In this document: in pieces, positions 55,905 through 64,000 of the stretch
How positions within the stretch are numbered: position 1 is the stretch's first letter
Layout: each line of letters begins with the position of its first letter
NCBI RefSeq assembly: GCF_016920785.2
Contig: NW_024609837.1
Location: 42,782,745-42,846,744 of the forward strand
DNA from: Ixodes scapularis
Taxonomy: Eukaryota; Arthropoda; Arachnida; Ixodida; Ixodidae
Reading direction: 5' to 3'
Length of the DNA stretch: 64,000 nucleotides
The notes under the pieces: model-generated
Seen by the model: only the letters and a program-made list of their open reading frames with translations
Databases searched by the model: none
What the model was told of the DNA's origin: nothing
Program-made: the position numbers and the translations under genes

Positions 55905-56600
55905 GTTAGACTTGTTTAAGCCACACATTAAGGTGGTCATAGGCTCTCGGTACGAAGAGTCGCTAGCAGCACAGATGTGCTTCCAGGGGTTCTAAAGTTC
56001 CGTAGATGATCTGAGGACGTCCATAAAACTTCTGGTAGTATGTCTTACCTACATGTCAGGCTAGATAATGATTATATTTGTCTAACGACCACACTAAGAT
56101 GGTCTATGCATCGTGGTTCGAAGAACCCCTACAGCACATCTGGTTCCGCGAACATCCTCAGTATGTTTTAGTGTTCCATAAAGAGCCTTTGGAAGTGCAT
56201 TGGCATCTGGCAGGATGTCCCAGCTACGTCTTAGGCTCGATTTGGATTAGATTTGTCTAAACAACACACTAAAATGGTCGAAGACTGTTGATCCCAACAA
56301 TTCCTGGCAACACAGATGACTGCCCCAACCAACGTTCTCAGGATGTTCTAAAGTTCCATGGATGACTTCTGAACGTGCATAGGATATCCTACCAACGTAT
56401 GTACGTCTGAGGCTAAATTAGGACTACATCTGTCCAAGCGACACTCTAAGGTGGTCGAAGCCGCACGAAAGAACCGCTGACAACACAGACGGTTTTGCGG
56501 ATGTCTTCAGGACGTCCTAATATTCCATAGGTGACCTCTGGACGTGTATAGGACTTTTGGTAGGATGTCCTTCGAACGTTTTAAAAGCTTCAGAGTAAGA
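55905..56600. repeat. Tandem satellite, about 170-bp unit, four copies
   Basis: Units begin near 55913, 56080, 56256 and 56429. Each starts with a CACAC(T/A)(A/T)AG(G/A)TGGTC-like motif, holds GTTCCATAGATGA-like and GGACGT(C/G)-like words, and ends in TTAGGCT(C/A)GATT-like sequence. The next unit follows directly. It is diverged but clearly periodic. Confidence 0.75.
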
Positions 56601-59600
56601 GCCCATGTTTCGTTCACAAACATAGCCTTAAAAAGCGAAGGAGACTCACCAGGGGCATTTCGCACTTTGGACATAAGTCCGACAAAAAATACATGCATGG
56701 TCGAACCTGGTAAGAATTACCTAAAAAAAATAGCTTCTAAGTGGCATCTGAAGTTTTGCTAAGAGACTTAGCTATATATCTTAAACCTCAGCTGTCGTTC
56801 CGAGGTTTCCAGGCGATTCCTTTTCAAGTAGGATTACACTAGGTTTATGTCTCGACTCTAGAAACTGGAATCTTCTTTTGAATAACCATTGAGAGAGGGG
56901 AAGTTAGTAATGTTAGATGACTGTTTTTCTTTATTCACCTGGTTAATAAGAAAGTCACGCGCAATAATGTATTAGAACAAGATGTGAGTCAATCCTTTAA
57001 CATTATGAATTGTACGCCAGGTTGTAAACCTCGACTTTTATGCCAGTGTCTTGTATGTCCGGCTTGTCTCAGAAGCAGTTCATGAAGAAGAAGAAAAAAC
57101 TAAGCAGCACCGAATAGTTCAAAATCAAAACTGACGCCACTTCGTCGAGACACAGTCGCTTAATTTATGGGGCATGGACCCAAGGTCTAGTTTTAGTACT
57201 CTTGATTGTAACTACAGCAGTGCATGAAGTTGGTCTCGTCGGTACGCGATTAAAATAACAGTGCCAAAATAGACAAAAGATACTAGGAACAAAGCGCACA
57301 CGCACTTTGTTCCTCGTGTTTCTCGTCTTGTTTAGGGCTTATTTGCCTTTTTCAACATGATGTGACTACATGTCCTTCGCTTTGTCGATGATGTAATCAA
57401 GGACCCAAGTTTTGCGTTTTAGACCTTAACTTGTAATTTTTTTTTTATCTGTTAGGTCGGAGTTTCACCCTTCCTATCAAATGTTGAAAGACCCTCCGTG
57501 CCATCTGCGAGTTAGGCGGTAGACACAAGTTATGCAATGAATCATGCGGGACTCAAGCCAATTCGTCAAAAAGCACGTTATGGATAAAAAAAAAAAGGAG
57601 CAAATCGTTCGCTAAAACATCTATCCCGAGGATATCACCGAGCCCATAACCCGCCGGAGCAGGAGCAACAAGCACTGCGAAGCAACGACGTGCCGTGCTC
57701 TGCATCTTCTCTGTGCTACGCTCAAGGAATGCTGCGACTCCGTGTCACTCGCAGGAACCGAGAAGACTCCATAATGTCTGCCGCTGCTGCTGCAAGCTGA
57801 CGTAGATGACTCCCTCTCGCCGCGTTCTTGCATCGCTGCTGATGTGGCTGGTAACGGAGGGCAGCATGTCGGCTTTCCTTGTGCATGTCTTCGTGTTTGT
57901 TTTTTTACATGGTTGCGAGACATTTTCCAGAGGATGGCGGGCAATATTGCTACTACATTTCTGTCGTTTCCTGAAAGTCACGGGTCACCACGAGAGATTG
58001 TCTTTGTTCCAGATGGCATTGGCGGCGCTCGTTCCACGAATACAAAATATAAGGCTATTTGTTTTTGTTTTGTTCGTTTGTATAAGATTGCTCTACAAGT
58101 CATAACTTTCCTAGCTTCCTAGGTTGTTCGTTTTATTTTGGGGTAAATGTAGATTTTTATATCAGCAAACAGTTTTCGAATATATCTTAATGGGGTATCG
58201 TTATTACCTGAATGAGATCTTCACCACGAAAAATTTGGCAAGAAAAAGTGAGAAAAAAAATATTGGGACGCTATAAACTGTTCTATCTGATCAGCGATGA
58301 TGTCGTGTATTATTGCCCGGAGTCCTCAGCACCGATCTTACTGGCAACTAATTTCCGCTTTCGCGACTATATGATTTTTTTACCGAACGGTGTTAGGGAA
58401 AAGAGAAGATCATGTCCATGAAACAATAAAGCAATGCATGGAATAAGCAACACCATTACGGTAAAAAATATAGGTTTAACTACACATCCCTTCGGTATTT
58501 TTTTTTTTTTTACTACATATTACAAGGAATACGCTGCTCACGATCGGTGCTAACCATGGGGAGTAGAGCGGTCATTCCGCTATATTATTCGATCATTGAA
58601 GCTAATTTATTTTTAACAATTTAAGACGCACTGTTTTCTCGTGTTAGCTCTTACTGGATAACCGCTTGGTGTTTTCCGTCCTTCCATGCTTTTTATTTAT
58701 TTATTTTTTGTTATGTTCTTTCGCCTGCCTGGTTCATCGAAAAACTGCTTTCGTGTTGCTTGTTTTATTTAGTTGGTTTTCTAAGCATGTAAACAAACAA
58801 AAGTGCCAGATAACACCCTCATAATTCAGTGTTGTTTTTTTTTCTAGGTTAGTCGCAACGTTGCCGATCACTTCAATCAAAAATCCTGAACTGCATACAA
58901 GCTTACAGTGATGTTGAATGTACAGTGTTATGTTGTAATCTCAGCCTCTTGTAACATAAACAGAGTCCAATTTTCTTAAAGCGTTCCGGATATTGACCAA
59001 AATAAAATAAGAATTTGAAACGCCATTCCGCAGAAATGATAATGGCGTAAACGGACATGAAGAAAAACCAATAAACTCAGAAAAACTAATCAACATTGTA
59101 ACCAATAAGCTTAGCGACTAACAAGGCTTAGCGCTTGCACTTTCTATCCTTATTTCTTCATAAAGATAAACTTACTTTTTCCCCCAAATTACTTTTGAGA
59201 AAAAGAATCACTTCAGAACAGTGACAAAATACCTTGATGCAACTAGATAAAATCCATACGTCCTCAACTAGAAAAAAAAAAAAAAAAAAAAAAACAAGAC
59301 GAGGCGGGTTTGGGAGTCATATTTCCGCTCTTTCTATGCATACGTAATTTTTCTAGTTTTTCTAACGTCTGATGTTTGACAGGATGTCCAAGACAAACCT
59401 CGTAAAACAAAACAAAATTAACGCATAAAGAAATTACTTGCATACTGATACGGTTTTCTGAAGTTCACTTATTAATGTTCTTGGTTCTTTCTTTTTTTTT
59501 TACCTATTTAAAGAAATACCCGGTTGTTAAGACTTTAAACTAGATATGTAAAGTCCCGAATGAGCTTTCTCAAATAAATAACTTAGTATATAAATAAACG

Positions 59601-60268
59601 AATCAAGACACATCATCGTTGTACCAAGAGAAACGCGTGAATTAATAAGTTTCCCTTTCAACCCTTATTTTCATCGCCTTGGGTAAAACATTAACCGTCC
59701 CTCGTCGCCTCGTAAAAAAAAAAAAAAAAAAAGATAGAAAAGTGAATTGACGTAATTTCTATAATCACACAACCAAGTAGCCTCGATTTTTCTTAAACCC
59801 TGGTGGGTCAGCGACCCCGTGTCGATCGGCGGGAAGCCGGAAAAGTAGACAGGGCCTGGGCAGAGGAGCGACGAACTTGAGAGCAAAAACAGTATATGTC
59901 TTCGTTTACATTACAGCTTAAAAACAAACAAAAAAACTTCTAATACGCGTGTAGTTTGTGCATATCCGGGCGTTTCCGTTATATAACATTTACCATTCTA
60001 GTAAAATGCATTCTCTTTTGAAAGTATCAAAACAAACAATTGTCCTGAAGTTGACCGTCCTCCTGCGTGCCCACTGTCTTCACTTCCCGGAAATACCGCA
60101 TATCTGAGCCAGGTGCTTCAACAAAACGAAAGACAAAAACAAAAATGAAACCAGGACGGATATGTAACATATCGCGACAGTCAATACAAGCAAACAACCT
60201 CCGTTTTATTTTATTGTTTTAATTAGGAGGGCATAGGTAAAATGACTGCTGTGGTGGAAAGTGTTCAC
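56601..60268. other. HCN intron 4; no gene recognised
   Basis: A self-complementary AACAAAGCGC...GCACTTTGTTCC segment near 57291-57314 recalls Penelope-like ends, and GGGGAAGTTAGTAATG at about 56897 recalls repeat family M. An A run lies at about 59272-59294. Open frames are domain-free. Confidence 0.45.
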
Positions 60269-60271
60269 GTG

Positions 60272-62716
60272 GAATAAAAGGTTAAAAGCGCGAACAAAAC
60301 GGGGACAAGGAATATACACACGTGACAGGACAGGTTCTTTACTCTCAACTGGTATTTAATAGCAGCATCGTCACATATATATACACATATTATTGCCCAA
60401 CCCGCATCATTCCTTATCGCACACTGAAAGGCAGCCATCCGAAAACGCCCTTTCACTTTGAAGCAGATAGAGAGGCGGAGCGCTGACGCAATTGCTTTCT
60501 CTTTTTCTTTTATGTAGAACGCCTCTATAATCTCTCTTTCCGTTTTATATTTTGCCCTTCTTAAAAACTGCTTGGAATTCAGGTCAGGTTTGCACCCACA
60601 TCGCCTACAGTGGTCAGCAAGATGTCTCCCCGCGTTGTCGCACACATACATATTGCACCGCGTGTTTCTTGGAACACGGTGCTTTTTTTCTGCCTTATCG
60701 ACATAGGACAGATTCTAGCAAGCGTACACATGGCAGAAAAGACCACGTTAATATCGTATCTGCCTGCTACCTTTTTTAGATTATGGGATACAGTATGAAT
60801 GTGAGGAATGACTTGTACGAATTTTCGTTCTTTCCTCGCTTCGCTGCCTCTTTTAGTCCTTTTTAACTTTTGAACAAGGCCCTCACAACAACTAGAAACC
60901 AGGTTAGGGGGTTACCTATATGTCTCTTACCCTTTTACATGCCGTTCAAAACTGAGTGCCATCTGATGTTTGAAACGTTTTTTTTTCCTAAACTGCATTA
61001 ATTAAGACTTGTTAAGGCTATCCCCCTCTTTACGAGTTTGGAATTAGCACTTTCAAACGAAACAAGGATTGTCTTAGTACGCGGAAAATACCGCCAACAC
61101 ACATGTTCGTCAGAAAACATGATCAAAATGTCCATAAACTGAATGCTGTTATTCACAGGCAATTCCCAAATAAAATTAAGTCCACCTGACAGCTCTTTAA
61201 ACACCTCGACAATCTTTTCGACCGCACTCTCCGATTCCGAATCAGTATCTAAAATGTATTGTCGTCTACGTATCTATACGTCTTTACCACTAGCAAATCT
61301 GCAAGGCTACCGAAAGTTGCCTGTCCAACGATGCTAATATCACATAAAACAGAGGCAACTGTCGACCCAATACACACACCAGACTTCTGTATGAAACATC
61401 GCTCGTCAAAACTGACAGCAGTCGACTGTAGACAAAAGACAAGCAGCTCCAAAAAATGATCGCTGTTAACGCCCGCACACTTTAAAACCTTACTTCTGCG
61501 GACTGGTCTATCTTATCTCGAACAGCATTGAGAAGTCCGTTGTGAGGAATGGAATAGCATAAGTTCTCAATATCCACAGATGTTGCAGCGATAGCATTCT
61601 GAAAGCCTTCTCTAAGTTCCTTGACAACTTCAAGCGAGCTCTGCACCAAAAAGGGACCTTTTAGTACAAGAGATTTCAAATGGCGTTGTAAAAACCGGCT
61701 GACCTGAACCTGCCAAGCTTCTTCTCAGACAGAATAGCTCAGAAAGGACTCAAATTTGTACGTTTTTCCTGTGAAATATATTTTTTTTTAAATCCCACTT
61801 TCTGTTTTGTCCACAGCCTTCCTCAGACTGTCGAGGTTCAAATCTTTGAGAAATTCAATAGCTGCAGGTTTTTGAACGTTTGGTCAAAACTCTGAAGTTC
61901 TTCTCTATCGCTGTCAACGCTCTGTGCTGTAACTGGCCTTTTGATAATATAACGAATCCTGCCTTCCTTATTGACCTGGACCAGGGAAAGTTCGCTTATT
62001 TTGAACAAATCCAAAACCTCTTAAAAGGAGGTTTTGCCTTAGGGCATCGACTCACAGTTTCTTTGAGACAGTCCACACCATCACCAATAGTACGCTAGCT
62101 GTTCTGCTCACCAGCACTGTTCGCCACCCTTCGCACCATATATAGCAGTTCTGGTCAAGATGTTGACGGTTCGAGGCTGTACTTTGGTCCTTTGTTCAGA
62201 ACAACCTTGAGCTCCGCTGGAAGAGTGACTCCCCCCAAGACGGTAACATTGTCCATGGGACCGGCAGCATTTTTCTTCTTTGGAGGGTGATGCATTCGCG
62301 TCTCTTGCCAGATGAATTCCGTTGTTAGCGACGTCAATCTTTTGTAGTCTTCAAAATGGCACTTGGCATGGTAATCCTCCTGTTCTCGTAGTACCATAAC
62401 AGAGAGCCAGTCCAAATACTCTGACCTCTCTCCAGTATTCCGATTTAAGGATCTCGCACAGCCTTCTAATGTGTCGCCAGGATGGTTCCAAGACTCCGAA
62501 AAGACCCTGCACTGCCCTTGGCACAATCTTCCCCTTCAGGCAAAAAGAAATGGTCGGGGACTGACACGCTATAATGGCAAATAGGTTGGTGCACGTGATG
62601 GCAAGATCCTGTTTTAGACGATGAAAAAGGAAGGAGCCCGTTGGTTCATACTGAATAAAAAGATAAAAGTGTGAACAAAACGGGAACAAGGATGATACAC
62701 ACACGACAGGACATGT
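60272..62716 (-). mobile_element. Penelope-like element, degenerate, between short direct repeats
   Basis: On the - strand, order from 62.5 kb downwards: an N-terminal block ending GGVTLPAELKVVLNKGPKYS (62155-62526); then reverse transcriptase pieces ATSVDIENLCYSIPHNGLL (about 61600), FDERCFIQKSGVCIGSTVAS and VLCDIS (about 61350-61410), the catalytic KTYRYVDDNTF (about 61260) and HVCWRYFPRTKTILVSFESA (about 61040-61105) with SKLVKRGIA. Next comes an endonuclease remnant, AGRYDINVVFSA (about 60745) and GRHLADHCRRCGCKP with TEREIIEAFYIKEK (about 60510-60630). The core carrying the GIY-YIG signature is missing, and stops and frameshifts interrupt the frame. Both ends carry the same-orientation sequence GAATAAAA...GAACAAAACGGG(G)ACAAGGA...GACAGGACA (60272-60335 and 62653-62716). 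Direct terminal repeats are a known Penelope feature. Confidence 0.85.
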
Positions 62717-63208
62717 GGAAGACGCTTGGGCGGCGAAATCTGGTGTCGGCCAAAACACTTTCATTGTAAAATTGGAAAAAGCTCCGAAATCGTGTTCGCG
62801 GTAACAATGTCACACCGCTTACGTTCATCTTTGTCTCCTTTTTGTGTTTTGCTTTTCTTTCTTTAGTAATAAGTACGCAGATGCGCTCAAATAAATTTTT
62901 CATATCGTTTACCTCCTGAAACAGCCAAGGGCGTTGGTTAGCATTTTGAACGATTGTCCTTTAGGTCATTTCTATTGCCTTCGACTCGCATTATCTGATT
63001 TCACTGCTCCGTCTAGCAGTAACGAGAACTGTGCAGCCGCCACAAGCACATGCCCTAGAGCGTACCTTCAGAAAATGCGTTCATCACGCTACTGCGCGTG
63101 CATACAAATAGGTTTGAAACTTTATGATGTTCCAAACGTTTTACCTTCAAGCGAAATTTACGCTTTCGCTTACACTTAAACTAAAGTTTAAGTTCAAGCA
63201 CAGTTTAA
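62717..63208. other. No gene recognised
   Basis: Short flank between the Penelope element and the foldback; no motif seen. Confidence 0.4.
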
Positions 63209-63209
63209 T

Positions 63210-63398
63210 CTCACTAAAACCGTGCAGTGCAGCCAAATCTACAGGGGAGAAAGCGCATGTCAACCTGTTCAAGAAGAGGGAAAGGAGGAACGCGAGAGAA
63301 GGGCTGGGATTTCCCCGTTCCTTCTTTACCTCCTCTTGAACAGGACGGGATACACTCTCTCCCCTGTAGCTTTGGATGTACTGCGCGGTTTTGGTGAG
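63210..63398. repeat. Foldback element, 80-bp arms
   Basis: CTCACTAAAACCGTGCAGTGCAGCC, CTACAGGGGAGAAAG and CCTGTTCAAGAAGAGG on the left pair with CCTCTTGAACAGGACGGGAT, CTCTCCCCTGTAGCTTTGGA and CTGCGCGGTTTTGGTGAGCC on the right. The loop is about 20 bp. It is non-coding; open frames inside are mirror readings. Confidence 0.8.
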
Positions 63399-64000
63399 CC
63401 GGAGTATAACTTCGCTTTTCTTGAAAATTACCTGTGGATGGCCTATGCATCTGCGGTGTGACGAATAAACGAATAGCTTATCAGGCGGCTGCATTTAGAG
63501 GTGGTACATTTATCAAACTAAAATTTCAAAAACACCTGATGTCAAACTAAAGATAAATAAATAGGTTTTCCCTCTCTCTCCCATTTTTCACTAGTCTTTA
63601 TTGTTGAAAACAGTTACTGGTACGAAAATTCCGGCTTGGCAACACTGACACCTGAATCACGGGCTGGCATGAATTTGCACGTCCATGCGTTCAAACGCTG
63701 ATTAACAAAAAAAAATATGACGTACACCTTGGAATTTGCTACATATTGCAGAACAGCCCGTGTTTGTATGCGACAAACAAAATATATTTATGTTAATGAA
63801 ATTTTAGTTTAATCTTTATATTGGCTCGGGTTGTTGAATAAGGCACAAGAAATAAATCGCTCGAGGCGCTGCCTGGTGGAAGGCACCTACTCAATACTGG
63901 CACCTCTTGATAGAAGACGATCTTAAGACAGCCCAAGCGCATTTCTCGGAAAAAATAAAACTCCACCTTATTAACTCTATTCCTTTTACACACCGTTCAA
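63399..64000. other. No gene recognised
   Basis: AT-rich sequence to the window edge; no exon or domain seen. Confidence 0.4.

Noticed and set aside
50051..64000. S5/pore and cyclic-nucleotide-binding exons of the HCN channel
   Set aside because: Looked for HWSGCLQF-, GYG- and CNBD-type translations and saw none; they must lie beyond the window.

Overview
This is an arthropod, most likely tick (Ixodida), nuclear genome window. The reasons are spliced exons of an ion channel separated by kilobase introns, LINE, Penelope, MULE and short foldback repeats with the look of tick interspersed repeats, many long homopolymer runs, and no prokaryotic-style gene packing. The species call is inference from repeat and protein style, not a database match.

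One host gene is clear: an Ih (HCN) channel gene on the + strand. Four exons are visible at 24267-24500, 33350-33664, 48785-48948 and 49776-50050. All three internal joints have canonical GT-AG sites and matching phases (2, 2, 1), giving 329 codons that run from the cytoplasmic N-terminus through S1, S2, S3 and the S4 voltage sensor. The pore, C-linker and cyclic-nucleotide-binding domain must lie beyond 64000, so the last visible intron is at least 13.9 kb. At least one upstream exon (5'UTR or coding) is also expected. A CCAAT/E-box-CRE/ETS promoter-like block near 14.6 kb and a CpG-rich block near 11.2-11.6 kb are the best upstream candidates.

Nearly everything else that can be recognised is mobile or repeat DNA. 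A 5'-truncated CR1/Jockey-group LINE lies on the - strand at 8.0-9.2 kb and a decayed LINE on the + strand at 20.1-21.7 kb. A FLYWCH/MULE transposase gene at 26.5-28.2 kb (- strand) is split by five very short introns and carries one nonsense codon. A Penelope-like element at 60.3-62.7 kb (- strand) lies between short direct repeats. A 1183-bp non-autonomous DNA transposon at 42.6-43.75 kb has an 8-bp target duplication and a matching unoccupied site at 36.65 kb. tRNA-derived SINE pieces, at least six foldback (MITE-like) families and several minisatellites fill in the rest.

Layout: 0-11 kb repeats and a truncated LINE; 11-17 kb CpG-rich and promoter-like blocks, foldbacks and a THAP-domain remnant; 17-24 kb foldback, LINE and SINE; 24.3-50.05 kb HCN exons with repeat-filled introns, including the MULE and the nested transposon; 50-64 kb 3' intron with foldbacks, minisatellites, a roughly 170-bp tandem satellite and the Penelope element. 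The genes do not form a pathway: one neuronal or muscle-type channel gene hosts a thick load of transposons.
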